A stretch of 64,000 nt of DNA, taken from the NCBI GenBank assembly GCA_028283605.1, contig JAPWKH010000012.1, forward strand, positions 1 through 64,000, read 5' to 3'. This stretch comes from Arachidicoccus sp. GTDB lineage: Bacteria > Bacteroidota > Bacteroidia > Chitinophagales > Chitinophagaceae. The position numbers and the translations under genes were made by a program. Under the pieces are notes generated by a model, which saw nothing but the letters and a program-made list of their open reading frames with translations, made no database searches and was not told the origin of the DNA. Below, piece by piece: positions 47,397 to 57,557 of the stretch. How positions within the stretch are numbered: position 1 is the stretch's first letter; each line of letters begins with the position of its first letter.

Positions 47397-50393
47397 TTAA
47401 AAATTAAGATTCAAACCGAGTGTATATGTTCTCGGAACCATATAAAAGTTATTGTCTATACCACCGAATACTTCAGGATTTGCTCCGGAATATTTAGTAA
47501 CTGTAAATACGTTCTGCACATTAAAATTTACTGTAAGATTCGTCTTATCGGAATGTGATATTTTACCGATATTATACGCAATACCTATATTATCCATTTT
47601 TAAGAAAGAGGCGTTTTGTACATAATAATCTGACCATAATTGCTGCTTAACGAATCCTGTCTTTAATACATCAGAAGAAGCATTTGCCAAATAAGCTGTT
47701 CCTGTTGATCCCATAAGATTAAGAACGCCCATATTTGATGCTACATTATTATATACATAGTTTCCAAGGTTTGCTCTTAAAACTGTACTGAAAGACCAAC
47801 GTTTATATTTAAGATTTGTACTGAAACCTAATACCCAACTCGGATAAGGAGAATGATAATAATATAAATCACTCGCTCCCGGCGCTACGCTTCCGTCTCC
47901 GTCGATGTCAACATAAGCACCTTCAATGGGTTTGCCTTGTGCATCATATACTTGCCGGTTTACAAGGAAAGAGTTAGGCGATTCTCCAACATATTCACCT
48001 TGAATAGTTGCGCCCGTGCCACCTGAAATTCCGCCAGCCGGCTGTCCGTTTAATGCGGCTGTATCGGAAAGAAGTTTGGTTATAGTTCCTTTATTGTAAG
48101 CGGCGTTCAAATTTACCGACCATTCTATCTCTTTACTTTGAACAGGGATTAAATTTAAATTCAGTTCAAAACCTTTATTTATCATGTTTCCTACATTCTT
48201 ACTGGCTACTACATTGGAAAAATTTGTTCCTGCCGGTATAGGCACATTGCTCACGATTAAGTTTTTTGTATGCTTATCATACCAATCAAAACTACCCGAA
48301 ATGCGGTCATTTAAAAATCCGAAATCAAGACCTAAATCAGGAGAAGTCGTTACTTCCCAAGTCAATTGAGCATTGTATGCCGAAGGCGTATACATTTGAT
48401 AAAACGTATTCCCGAATTGATATTCCGATTGCTGTGTACTTATATAATATCCCGGATAAAACGAATAATCTGCTATGCCGCCCTGATTGGCCGTCTGTCC
48501 GTAACTTGCCCTGAATTTCAACGTTGACACCGCTTCGGCATTTTTCAAAAAGTTTTCTTTTTTCATATTCCACGCTAGGGCGAGCGAATAAAAACCTACC
48601 CAACGATTTGCCGGTGCAAGTACGGATGATCCGTCTCTTCTGTAAGATCCTGTAAAAACATATTTATCATCATACGTATAAATCAATCTTCCCAAGAAAG
48701 AAATCAATGTTCTTTGGGTGAGATTATAGGGATAATTAGGAACAGTTGTAGCAGGAATCGTATCGCCTTTATAATCATAACTGCGATAGTTATAGGAAGT
48801 ATACTTATAGTCCTGATAAGAATACGTAGCCATCGCATTGATATTACTCTTAATAGAACTGAAAGTTTTATTATAGTTAAGTGTATATTCGGCTAAAAGA
48901 TTGCGCGTTTTATTAGACGAAGGATTATCGTTTCCGTAAGCTAAGTTCCCGTTGGCTCTGTAGGCTGCTAAAGACATACTGTCCGCTCTGTATGTTTCAT
49001 GATAATTATTGACATCAAAGCCCCAATTGGCAATTAAATGTAACTCAGGTAAAAAATGCAGGCTGTAATCCAATTTCAAATTTCCGTATCCTCGTTTGTA
49101 ATTAGACCGGTCATTTGTTTGATTCAACAAAGCAATCGGGTTTTCAGGAGCTAAATTATTGGGTGTTCCATCCGGTTTAAACCATTGATAATAACCTCCC
49201 CAAGGCGCATATAATGAGCTGTCCGAACGTACAGGTTCTGTAGGATCCATCGAAACTGCACTGCCTATTGCGCCTGTGTTTGCTAAACGGCTTTGAGTCA
49301 GGCTTCCGTTTAAGTTCAATCCAATTTTTAAATGATTTTGAAACAAAGAAGGTGTAAGGCTTAATGAGCCGGTTTCCCTCTTCATGTTATCGGTTTTTAA
49401 AATTCCGTCTTGGTTTAAATAACCGACCGATAATCTGTAAGGCAAAGATTTTCCGATTGCTCCGCGTAAACTTAAATTGGAATTACTGGTAATAGCAGAC
49501 TGATAAATTAATTTTTGCCAATCGGTATTGGCATTTCCCATCATTGCTGCGACGGCGGGCTGATCGGAAAAATAGGGACTATTCTCCAGCACATTTCTGA
49601 ATTGTGTTGCGTTGAGTACGGAAATATATTTCGGTACTTGCCCGTCAGAAACAAGCGTATTAAAATTCATTTGAATTTCTCCTGGCTTACCTTTTTTGGT
49701 CGTTATTAAAATAACGCCGCCCGATGCCTGAGAACCGTAAATCGCAGCCGCCGATGCATCTTTTAAAATAGTAACGGATTCCACATCATTCGGATTTACA
49801 TAACCGCCGAAAGGCACGCCGTCAACGACAACTAAAGGACTCGCATTTCCATTTATGGTAGACATGCCCCTTATCAATATAGTACCGCCGCTTCCGGGTC
49901 GGCCGCCGTTTGGCGTAACGGATACACCCGCCGCTTTACCCTGAATCATTTGATCGAAACTTGTAACCGTTCCTGTTTGAAAATCTTTGGTTGTTAAAGT
50001 TGTAATAGCACCGGAAACATTTTCTTTTCTTACCGCGCCGTATCCGATTACGACTACATCACTTAAATTATTGGTGCTGTCGGAATACATAGAAACATTA
50101 ATATTACTTCCCGTTATCGGAATAATTTGGGTTTGATATCCAATATATGTAAAAACTAAAGTATCATTACTGCCCGTTAATGAAATTTCATAAGATCCCG
50201 ACGGAGTCGTAAAGGTGCCTTTATTTGTTCCTTTTACTAAAACAGAAACTCCCGCCATAGGAACATTTTGTATAGCAGAGGATACAATGCCTGATACTTT
50301 TTTATTTTGAGCATATACACTCCCGGTCAATAAAAGTATGGCAATTAATACGCAACTTTTTTTTCTTGCGTATTTTATAACGAAATGCTGCAT
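47397..50393 (-). CDS. SusC-family TonB-dependent transporter (maltodextrin)
   Basis: This 998-aa outer-membrane transporter has a signal peptide (1-28, LTGSVYAQ) but no STN domain, in agreement with control by LacI and not by sigma/FecR. A carboxypeptidase-like domain follows (VSGIVSSAIQNVPMAGVSV), then the SusC signature (DVVVIGYGAVRKENVSGAIT) and plug, and a barrel that ends with YTLGLNLNF. It would import maltodextrins bound by SusD/SusE. The upstream region has two LacI-type operators and a TAGTTTTG -7-type box. Confidence 0.95.
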   Translation of the reverse strand: MQHFVIKYARKKSCVLIAILLLTGSVYAQNKKVSGIVSSAIQNVPMAGVSVLVKGTNKGTFTTPSGSYEISLTGSNDTLVFTYIGYQTQIIPITGSNINVSMYSDSTNNLSDVVVIGYGAVRKENVSGAITTLTTKDFQTGTVTSFDQMIQGKAAGVSVTPNGGRPGSGGTILIRGMSTINGNASPLVVVDGVPFGGYVNPNDVESVTILKDASAAAIYGSQASGGVILITTKKGKPGEIQMNFNTLVSDGQVPKYISVLNATQFRNVLENSPYFSDQPAVAAMMGNANTDWQKLIYQSAITSNSNLSLRGAIGKSLPYRLSVGYLNQDGILKTDNMKRETGSLSLTPSLFQNHLKIGLNLNGSLTQSRLANTGAIGSAVSMDPTEPVRSDSSLYAPWGGYYQWFKPDGTPNNLAPENPIALLNQTNDRSNYKRGYGNLKLDYSLHFLPELHLIANWGFDVNNYHETYRADSMSLAAYRANGNLAYGNDNPSSNKTRNLLAEYTLNYNKTFSSIKSNINAMATYSYQDYKYTSYNYRSYDYKGDTIPATTVPNYPYNLTQRTLISFLGRLIYTYDDKYVFTGSYRRDGSSVLAPANRWVGFYSLALAWNMKKENFLKNAEAVSTLKFRASYGQTANQGGIADYSFYPGYYISTQQSEYQFGNTFYQMYTPSAYNAQLTWEVTTSPDLGLDFGFLNDRISGSFDWYDKHTKNLIVSNVPIPAGTNFSNVVASKNVGNMINKGFELNLNLIPVQSKEIEWSVNLNAAYNKGTITKLLSDTAALNGQPAGGISGGTGATIQGEYVGESPNSFLVNRQVYDAQGKPIEGAYVDIDGDGSVAPGASDLYYYHSPYPSWVLGFSTNLKYKRWSFSTVLRANLGNYVYNNVASNMGVLNLMGSTGTAYLANASSDVLKTGFVKQQLWSDYYVQNASFLKMDNIGIAYNIGKISHSDKTNLTVNFNVQNVFTVTKYSGANPEVFGGIDNNFYMVPRTYTLGLNLNF

Positions 50394-50434
50394 TTGTGTA
50401 AAATATTTTATAAAAGAACTTTAGTTATACGACT

Positions 50435-50463
50435 TCGGCAACGTTACCGAGAACGTTACCGAA
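50435..50463. promoter_or_regulatory. Tandem LacI-type operators of the maltose locus
   Basis: Two near-palindromes with the core AACGTT lie side by side: one spans TCGGCAACGTTACCGA (50435-50450), the next AGAACGTTACCGAA (50450-50463). Their centres are 12 bp apart. The AACGTT core with flanking CGG/CCG is usual for LacI-family operators. They lie just downstream of the -7-type box of susC. Confidence 0.75.
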
Positions 50464-50471
50464 ATGAAAAA

Positions 50472-50479
50472 CAAAACTA
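50472..50479 (-). promoter_or_regulatory. -7 element of the maltose locus
   Basis: On the minus strand TAGTTTTG matches TAnnTTTG. A TTTG occurs 15 nt further upstream, shorter than the usual 19-21 nt. The start site would fall at the edge of the operators. Confidence 0.45.
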
Positions 50480-50562
50480 AATCCTTTTTATTAACAAACG
50501 GATGTTTATTATGTTTAAGAATTGTTAATACTGTAAAATGTAAGCGTACTTACATAATTATT

Positions 50563-51579
50563 TTACCGGAAAAATTGTGTAGATTTTCTTTGAATAATGT
50601 CGGACTTCAATATTACATTTTTATTAGTAGGTTCTAACCCTTTCAAGATGTCAAAAAGTATTTCGGCGGCATTAACACCCAAATTTTCAGCCGGTTGGGC
50701 AATTGTCGACAAAGGGGGATTTAACAGATGTGCTATACTTAAATTGGAATAACTTATCAGTTTTATATCCTCAGGTATTTTAATATTTTCGTTTAAGCAT
50801 ACCGTATATGCCGCAACGGCCAATCTTTCTACGGAAGCGATTATTGCATCAATTTTTCGGGTTTTCAAGAGCTGTCTTATTCGGGAAGAGGATTCATCGA
50901 AGTCATTGCTGCAATCAATAATTAAGGCGTTATCTTCCGGTAAATTGTGTTTTGCACAAGCATCCTCAAAGCCTTTCATACGGGCGTTGCCGATAGAAAC
51001 ATTTTTGTCTATTACCAAAAACGCCAATGTTTTGCAACCATTATCCAATAAATAATCGGCAGCTTTAAAGCAACTTTCATAATCGTCCGTAGTAACTTTC
51101 GGATAATCTGTATCGTCATATACACGATCGAAAAATACAAGCGGAATATTTTTACTCTTTAATTTATTTATATACCTGTGATCGTTCCCTTCCCCGGAAG
51201 CTGACATAATGATGCCTTCCACACGACCATTATATAAATCTTCTATAATCTCTACTTCTTTTTCATAGAGACTATCCGTAACATAAATTAAAGTGTGATA
51301 CCCATTAAGCTGTGCGACTCGTTCTATTCCTTTTACGGCCAGGGAAAAAAAGTTGTTGGCCAATTCGGGCATGATAACGGCAATCGTCCTGCTTTTTGAA
51401 TTCCTCAGATTACTGGCATAAATATTCGGATAATAACCGAGTTCTTTGGCTTTTTCTAAAATCAGTTTTTTTGTATCGGGATGAATATCATCTTTATTCC
51501 TGAATGCACGTGAAACCGTGGATGTGGAAAGATTTAATGCAAGTGCAAGCTCCTTTATACTGATAAATTGCTTTGACAT
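50563..51579 (-). CDS. LacI-family transcriptional regulator of the maltose locus
   Basis: The 338-aa protein has the LacI helix-turn-helix (SIKELALALNLSTSTVSRAF, residues 7-26, with IHPDTKKLILEKAKELGY hinge region) and a periplasmic-binding-type effector domain (TIAVIMPELANNFFSLAVKGIE; GIIMSASGEG; FLVIDKNVSIGNARMKGFEDA). It is immediately upstream of the susC operators and on the same strand. It likely senses maltose or a derivative and represses the operon. This differs from the SusR two-domain activator of the Bacteroides sus system. Confidence 0.94.
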   Translation of the reverse strand: MSKQFISIKELALALNLSTSTVSRAFRNKDDIHPDTKKLILEKAKELGYYPNIYASNLRNSKSRTIAVIMPELANNFFSLAVKGIERVAQLNGYHTLIYVTDSLYEKEVEIIEDLYNGRVEGIIMSASGEGNDHRYINKLKSKNIPLVFFDRVYDDTDYPKVTTDDYESCFKAADYLLDNGCKTLAFLVIDKNVSIGNARMKGFEDACAKHNLPEDNALIIDCSNDFDESSSRIRQLLKTRKIDAIIASVERLAVAAYTVCLNENIKIPEDIKLISYSNLSIAHLLNPPLSTIAQPAENLGVNAAEILFDILKGLEPTNKNVILKSDIIQRKSTQFFR

Positions 51580-51851
51580 TCTTCTGCAAATAATATTTTA
51601 ATAAGCGCACATAACTATTTGTTTCGAGATTTCGGAACCGAATGCATTGCAGTCAATTCTCGAATTATAAAAATAGAAATAAAATAACAACTTTCAGTTC
51701 AAAGACAATACGAACATATTTTAATTTTTGCCATATTGTTAAATTTTATATGTAGTCCCTTTTGCCATCAGGTAATTAATTTTCGGAAGAAAAGAAAATC
51801 TATGCATGTTGGTTAAGATATTTCATTCCCTTTTCAAAAGGTGTTTAATAA
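51580..51851. other. Spacer upstream of the LacI gene
   Basis: No gene is visible here. TTCGG-AA-CCGAA, an imperfect palindrome at 51632-51643, lies 53 bp before the LacI start and could be an autoregulatory site, but its core differs from the susC operators. Confidence 0.35.
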
Positions 51852-52020
51852 TTAATACCAATTATCATATTTAAAAGTTTTGTCCCGTTTTTGTTCAAAA
51901 TCGTTGAGAAAAGCCAGAGCAGCGTCTTTGGTTGGTGCGGTGTAAGCGGCTTTCATATTTTTTGCAAATTCCTTTATCATTCGCCAGCAAAGCATATCAG
52001 ATGCTTTAAACAAACACAAA
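51852..52020 (-). mobile_element. IS256/Mutator-family transposase remnant
   Basis: The minus strand reads in one frame LCWRMIKEFAKNMKAAYTAP, then TKDAALAFLNDFEQKRDK and TFKYDNWY, ending in TAA at 51852-51854. The pattern of KAAYTAPTKDAALAFL followed by a charged helix and W recalls the conserved middle of IS256-type (mutator) transposases. There is no start codon and no flanking transposase, so only about 55 codons remain. It sits between the maltose locus and the next PUL. Confidence 0.6.
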
Positions 52021-52143
52021 AAATGAAAGATTATTGCTTAATCAAACGTTTGTCCTATGCGAAATAAAATGAATTAATAATTTGTTAATTTAATAAAACA
52101 TTTGTTAAATTAGCACCTTAAGATAAAAACAACAGATTTCGGA

Positions 52144-52725
52144 ATGTTGAACTACAAAAAATGCACGGATGCAGCATTGCTGGAACTACTGAAGGCCGGC
52201 AACAATGCTGCTTTTACTGAATTGTATTACCGTTATCGAGATGCGCTCGCACACTATGCATTACAGATCACGGGAGATGAAGTAGAAGCAGCAGATATGG
52301 TGCAACAGCTGTTCATATCCTTTTGGACCAGGCGTAATGAACTCGTCATTCGTGTTTCCCTGAAAGCCTATTTCTACGGCTCAATTCGCAATCTTGCCGC
52401 ACGGTATATGGAGAACAATATCCGTAAGGCTAAACTGTTAGAGAGTTTTTCTTACTATTTTGACCAATTAACAATTCATACTCCTGACAGCGTAGTAGAA
52501 CTAAACGAGCTGCAAGGTCAGCTGCAAAAGGTCATCGATTCTATGCCATCAAAAATGCGCCAAGTTTATCTTTTAAGCAGAGAGCATCAACTCAATCATA
52601 AAGAGATTGGGCTACGGCTGAATATTGCCGAAAGTACCGTCAAAAAACATGTACAAAACGCACTTAAGCTGATCAGTGTTGTATTGTCCATTCTGTTGTT
52701 TTTTGAGATCTGTCGAATCACCTAA
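52144..52725 (+). CDS. ECF RNA polymerase sigma factor
   Basis: The 193-aa sigma factor has region 2 (AFTELYYRYRDALAHYAL, EAADMVQQLFISFWTRR, 20-66) and region 4 (MPSKMRQVYLLSREHQLNHKEIGLRLNIAESTVKKHV in pieces, 134-170) with a helix-turn-helix. It belongs to the FecI-like group and pairs with the FecR-type gene 67 bp downstream. It should be released when the STN-bearing SusC, coded next, transports its substrate. The C-terminal ILLFFEICRIT is unusually hydrophobic but short. Confidence 0.95.
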   Translation: MLNYKKCTDAALLELLKAGNNAAFTELYYRYRDALAHYALQITGDEVEAADMVQQLFISFWTRRNELVIRVSLKAYFYGSIRNLAARYMENNIRKAKLLESFSYYFDQLTIHTPDSVVELNELQGQLQKVIDSMPSKMRQVYLLSREHQLNHKEIGLRLNIAESTVKKHVQNALKLISVVLSILLFFEICRIT

Positions 52726-52792
52726 AAAGTTTACAAAAATTTACTCCCAAGTTCATTTTCAGGTAACATATTTATACAGCTAAACAAATTTC

Positions 52793-53956
52793 ATGACTGA
52801 AGAAGCCGCAAAAGCGTTGTTATTAAAATACAATGAAGGGCATTGTTCTCCAGAAGAAGAAGCCGTGATAAGAACCTGGCTGGATGATATCGGAAAGGGG
52901 AAACGTGTTTTCCTTAATGAAGATCACAGAAATGCGTATTTGAAGCGAGTAGACGAGAAAGTGGAAGAAGGATTAGGTATGCAGCTGGTATCCATGGAAG
53001 GAAGCACAAGACTTAAGAATCGTTCAGGCTTTAGAAAACGACTGACAATTGCAGCTTTTGTTTTGTTGACATTAGGGATGAGTGCTTATGAATGGGTACA
53101 TTACGGAAAGAATAATGCACAGCAAGCTGTCGTGCGTACAGTAGATATTGCTCCGCCGAGCGGCACACATGCCGTGATCACGCTGGCTAACGGCCAGCAC
53201 ATTTACCTGGACAGCACGAGTAGCGGTATACTGGCTGCACAGGGTAATTCCAATCTTGTCAAATTGTCTAATGGCGATATTGCTTATAAACAAGCGACAG
53301 ATGCAGGCACGAATAAAATAATGGTGAATACGCTCAGCGTTCCAAAAGGAAGCTTGCCGGTGCATATCACACTGTCGGACGGTAGTCAGGTATGGCTGAA
53401 TGCCGCATCTTCACTCAGTTATCCAGCTGTATTTACCGGTAAGGAAAGAGCGGTGACAATTAGCGGAGAAGGATATTTTGAAGTTGCTCATAACCCGGCC
53501 ATGCCATTTATTATTACTAAAGGTGATGAAACGGTAAAGGTGTTGGGAACGCATTTTGATATCGCGGCATATGACGATGAACGACAGTTCAATGTTACCT
53601 TGTTGCAGGGCTCCGTGGAAGTTGGTAAATCCGATGTGCATGAAGTTATAATACCCGGGCAGCAAGCAAGTATAATCGGAAGTAATATTCATATAAATAA
53701 TAATGTCGACGTAGAAAGTATTATGGCCTGGAAGGATGGCAGGTTCGCATTCGGTGGACAGGATATTGACGAGATTATGCGACAGATCAGCCGTTGGTAT
53801 AATGTAGAGATTGTCTATCAGGGCAAACCATCTGCAGTACATTTTATGGGCAACCTTACACGGTTGCAGAACGTTTCGCAGGTATTGAATGTTCTGGAAC
53901 AGACCAATTCCATTCATTTCAGGATTGAAACAAATAAAATTACCGTATTACAATAA
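52793..53956 (+). CDS. FecR-family anti-sigma factor
   Basis: This 387-aa protein has a cytoplasmic N-terminus with CSPEEEAVIRTWL (18-30), a single span at 84-99 (LTIAAFVLLTLGMSAY) and a periplasmic FecR domain (LSDGSQVWLNAASSLSYP near 195-212, GEGYFEVAHNPAMPFIIT, LGTHFDIAAYDDE). The C-terminal portion (IMRQISRWYNVEIVYQG, HFMGNLTRLQNVSQVLNVL) is the usual short STN-like end domain. It keeps the upstream sigma factor in check. Cotranscription with sigma is likely. Confidence 0.94.
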   Translation: MTEEAAKALLLKYNEGHCSPEEEAVIRTWLDDIGKGKRVFLNEDHRNAYLKRVDEKVEEGLGMQLVSMEGSTRLKNRSGFRKRLTIAAFVLLTLGMSAYEWVHYGKNNAQQAVVRTVDIAPPSGTHAVITLANGQHIYLDSTSSGILAAQGNSNLVKLSNGDIAYKQATDAGTNKIMVNTLSVPKGSLPVHITLSDGSQVWLNAASSLSYPAVFTGKERAVTISGEGYFEVAHNPAMPFIITKGDETVKVLGTHFDIAAYDDERQFNVTLLQGSVEVGKSDVHEVIIPGQQASIIGSNIHINNNVDVESIMAWKDGRFAFGGQDIDEIMRQISRWYNVEIVYQGKPSAVHFMGNLTRLQNVSQVLNVLEQTNSIHFRIETNKITVLQ

Positions 53957-54109
53957 AAATAAACCGCGTCCGGCTTGCGGTAAGAGCCGGCGGGAAACCA
54001 CAGAAAAAAACCGGGAGTGGTGATGACACTTCCGGCGGTATCTGGGTAATCCGTTCAGAAACAATAGGACACTGTTTTTATTCACGTAAACCCCAAACTT
54101 GGCAAAGGT

Positions 54110-57100
54110 ATGAAAAAATGCACTTTGTATGAACAAGGTATGGCGAATCTGCCTTACCAATTTCGGCAAACAGCCGAAACACTACCAAAAAATCCTTCTG
54201 AATGTAACTGCTTGCCGCTTGGCGGGCGAAGACGGACGACCGTACTGTATAAGAATCGAACAATCTTTAAAGCTATGAAGTTGTTACCTCTTCTATTATT
54301 AATTACCGTGTTCCATGTTGTCGCACGGTCCAATGCGCAAAATGTCACGCTGTCATTGAAAAGTGCAACGCTGGACAAAGTTTTCAATTTACTTAGCCGC
54401 CAGACTGGATACAGTATCGTATATACGAAAGAGATGATCACCGGCAAGGCCAAAGTCAATATTCAGGTTGCAAACGAATCGCTGAGATATGTGTTGGATG
54501 ACTGCCTTCAAAACAGCGGTCTTATTTATTCCATCAATAACAAAATTATTGTTATCAAGGAAGCGCCAAGGTTTCTGGCTTTAACCGATTTAACCGATTC
54601 TTCTTCCGTCGTTCTTGAGCAGCCCGTAACGCACGAGGTGCGGGTACATGTGCTCGATTCGTTAGGACGGCCATTGCCGGGCGCCGGAGTTGCGATTAAA
54701 GGTTCCAAGAAAGGAGGCCTGACAAATACCGAAGGTTTCATAACACTTCATGGAGTTAATGAAGGCGACGTTTTGGAAATCAGTTATGTGGGATATATCC
54801 CCCAGAACATCACTGTGGGGGATAATTTTGAATTAACTATACATTTGAAAGCCATACCTTCCTCTCTCAATGATATCGTTATTGTTGGTTATGGTTCTGC
54901 AAGAAAATTAGATGAAGTTCCCGGCTCTGTAGTTACTGTTCAAGCTTCGGTAATTCAACAAAAGCCTACTGCAAATATGCTGGATGAGTTGCAAGGAAAA
55001 GTACCGGGATTACAAATTTACAGCTCTTCCGGTGAGCCTTCAAATACACCTTCTATTCGTTTAAATGGTGTCGGTTCTTTGGGTGCAAGTTCTACACCTT
55101 TGTTTGTGATGGATGGTATTCCCATTGACCCTAGTACTGTATTGTCGCTAAACCCGGAAGATTTTGAAAGCATTACCGTATTAAGGGATGCTGCCGCTAC
55201 TTCTATTTATGGCGCCCGTGCTGCAAACGGCGTTATTTTATTGACTTCAAAAAAAGGAACTTTAAATAGTTCGAAGATTGCTGTAAACACACAATACGGC
55301 GTATCAAATTTTACCAATAATACACTCAACCTGTATAAGGATATGATGAATAGCGCTCAATATGAAAGTTTTGTGGTGGCTGCCGGGATAAAAACACAAG
55401 CGCAATTAGACGCAGCATTGTCCAGCCTGCCATACAAACCGGCGGATACGAAATGGTATAAAGTGTTCTACAGGCAAAATACCCCAACCTACAGTATGGA
55501 TATGAATGTTTCAGGCGGCGGAGGTAAAACAACTTATTATATTTCAGGCGGTTATTTTAACCAGGAAGGCCTGGCATGGAGATCGGGATATGATAAATAT
55601 AACTTTCGTGCTAATATTAACAGTGTCGTTAAAGATTGGTTTCAAATGGGTATAAATTTAGTCGGTGCATTTGAACAAGCACAGACTAATCCTTATGGTT
55701 CTAACCAATTAAACAGAGGATTAGCCGAATTAATATTGCCTTATTACTCCAATAAAGATTCAAATGGCGTAGAATATCCCAATTTAATGGCTGGCAGTAA
55801 CAGGTATAATCCCAAATATCTCGCAAAAAATTTTCCTGACAATACTAATCAGGTACAATTGAATCCAACGGGTTACATACAACTAACCCCGACTAAAGGC
55901 TTAACCCTTAAATCAACGGCAGGTATAGAGTTTTACGATTTTCGAGAGTCTTCTGAGCGATTACCTTCTTATGTGGGTGCACTAAACTCCGGTAGTGTGA
56001 GTGAATCGTTTGCAAGAGCTGCCACAAAAAATATTACCAATACAGCAGAGTATAAATTTACGGTGGCTCAACATCACCATTTAACTGCATTGGCTGGTCA
56101 GGAATTTATAGCATACACCGCTACATCATTTGGGGCAAGCAATGCCGGTTTTACTGACGATAGGTTGTTATACTTACAACAGGGTTCTACGACGGGTTAT
56201 TCCGCATCTTCGTCGGAAGATCAATATAGTTTCTTTTCATTATTTGGGCGGGTAAGCTATAATTTTGATACCAAATATTTTCTTGACCTCTCTGTCCGTA
56301 ATGACGAATCTTCAAGGTTCGGTACCAATAACAGAAACGCTCTTTTTTATTCGGTGGGTGCCAGTTGGTCGGCTAAGAAAGAATCATTTCTCAGCAACGT
56401 TAGCTGGTTAAACGATTTGATAGTGAAAGCCAGCATAGGTACCAGCGGTAATGCTGCGATAGGCGATTATGCTGCATTACCTACTGTAGGAACTATTACT
56501 GCTTACAATACAGCAACTTCTTGGAGTATAGGAAGTGCCGGTAACCCTGATTTAACATGGGAAAAACAGCGCCAGATTAATATTGGTTTTCAAGCTACTG
56601 TCTTTAATAGATTACACTTAGACGCAGAATATTTTGATAGGCTGACTACTCATATGTTATTTGACGTACCTTATCCTTATACTTCCGGTTTTTCAAGTGT
56701 TACATCAAATGTGGGCGGTTTATCTAATAAAGGAATTAATGCCAATGTGAGTGTAGATGTGATATCCGGCAAGAAAGGATTCTTAACCTTATACGCAAAT
56801 GCCGGCTATGTGCAACAAAAAGTCACATCATTGTTTCAGGGAAAGCAATCTTGGACGCTTCCAAATACAGGTATAACTTATGTTGTTGGTCAGGCGGTTT
56901 CTTTTTATGAACCGATATTTGCTTATATAGATCCTGCTAACGGCAACCCACTTTGGTATGTTCCCGGTACAGATTTCACTAAAACAAACAAAGACCCAAA
57001 AAATCTTACATCGAATTTTAACTCGACTACGCTTCTGCAAAATACCGGTATAAAGATGTATTCTCCGTTTAATGGTGGTTTTGGTTTGAATGGTGGTTAC

Positions 57101-57541
57101 AAAGGGTTTTCAGTTGCAGCCGACTTTACTTTTTCTTCGGGCAAATACTTGCTTAATAATGATGAGTATTTCTTTAATAATCCTACTTTGTTCGGCGGTT
57201 CTTATAATCAATCTGTTGCTGTACTGGATTACTGGAAACAACCGGGAGACATCGCACGTTACCCTAACTTAAACAACCAGTTTACACAGTTTGATTCAAG
57301 GTTAATTGAAAATGCTTCGTTTGTGAGATTAAAGAATTTAACTATCGCTTATTCTTTACCTAAAAATTTGTTGGATAAAACCAATAAAGTGATATCCGGA
57401 GTTAAGTTTTATGTAACCTTCCGGAATCTGCTTACGTTTACCAAATTTCCCGGGCCTGATCCGGAAATTGACTCAAATCTCGGATTAGGGGTAAATCCGA
57501 ACACACGACAAACTGTAGGGGGAATCAACATTCAATTTTAA
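54110..57541 (+). CDS. SusC-family TonB-dependent transporter with STN signalling domain
   Basis: This outer-membrane transporter is 1143 aa from ATG 54110. A clean signal peptide begins at the internal ATG 54275 (MKLLPLLLLITVFHVVARSN), so 1088 aa is a plausible alternative; longer leaders are common in this family. An STN domain follows (LDKVFNLLSRQTGYSIVY, LDDCLQNSGLIYSI), then a carboxypeptidase-like domain (LDSLGRPLPGAGVAI), the plug (DIVIVGYGSARKLDEVPGSV) and a barrel that ends VGGINIQF. The sigma-FecR-SusC order and the STN domain predict trans-envelope signalling. No sugar can be assigned. Confidence 0.95.
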   Translation: MKKCTLYEQGMANLPYQFRQTAETLPKNPSECNCLPLGGRRRTTVLYKNRTIFKAMKLLPLLLLITVFHVVARSNAQNVTLSLKSATLDKVFNLLSRQTGYSIVYTKEMITGKAKVNIQVANESLRYVLDDCLQNSGLIYSINNKIIVIKEAPRFLALTDLTDSSSVVLEQPVTHEVRVHVLDSLGRPLPGAGVAIKGSKKGGLTNTEGFITLHGVNEGDVLEISYVGYIPQNITVGDNFELTIHLKAIPSSLNDIVIVGYGSARKLDEVPGSVVTVQASVIQQKPTANMLDELQGKVPGLQIYSSSGEPSNTPSIRLNGVGSLGASSTPLFVMDGIPIDPSTVLSLNPEDFESITVLRDAAATSIYGARAANGVILLTSKKGTLNSSKIAVNTQYGVSNFTNNTLNLYKDMMNSAQYESFVVAAGIKTQAQLDAALSSLPYKPADTKWYKVFYRQNTPTYSMDMNVSGGGGKTTYYISGGYFNQEGLAWRSGYDKYNFRANINSVVKDWFQMGINLVGAFEQAQTNPYGSNQLNRGLAELILPYYSNKDSNGVEYPNLMAGSNRYNPKYLAKNFPDNTNQVQLNPTGYIQLTPTKGLTLKSTAGIEFYDFRESSERLPSYVGALNSGSVSESFARAATKNITNTAEYKFTVAQHHHLTALAGQEFIAYTATSFGASNAGFTDDRLLYLQQGSTTGYSASSSEDQYSFFSLFGRVSYNFDTKYFLDLSVRNDESSRFGTNNRNALFYSVGASWSAKKESFLSNVSWLNDLIVKASIGTSGNAAIGDYAALPTVGTITAYNTATSWSIGSAGNPDLTWEKQRQINIGFQATVFNRLHLDAEYFDRLTTHMLFDVPYPYTSGFSSVTSNVGGLSNKGINANVSVDVISGKKGFLTLYANAGYVQQKVTSLFQGKQSWTLPNTGITYVVGQAVSFYEPIFAYIDPANGNPLWYVPGTDFTKTNKDPKNLTSNFNSTTLLQNTGIKMYSPFNGGFGLNGGYKGFSVAADFTFSSGKYLLNNDEYFFNNPTLFGGSYNQSVAVLDYWKQPGDIARYPNLNNQFTQFDSRLIENASFVRLKNLTIAYSLPKNLLDKTNKVISGVKFYVTFRNLLTFTKFPGPDPEIDSNLGLGVNPNTRQTVGGINIQF

Positions 57542-57557
57542 AGAATAATAAAATTTT

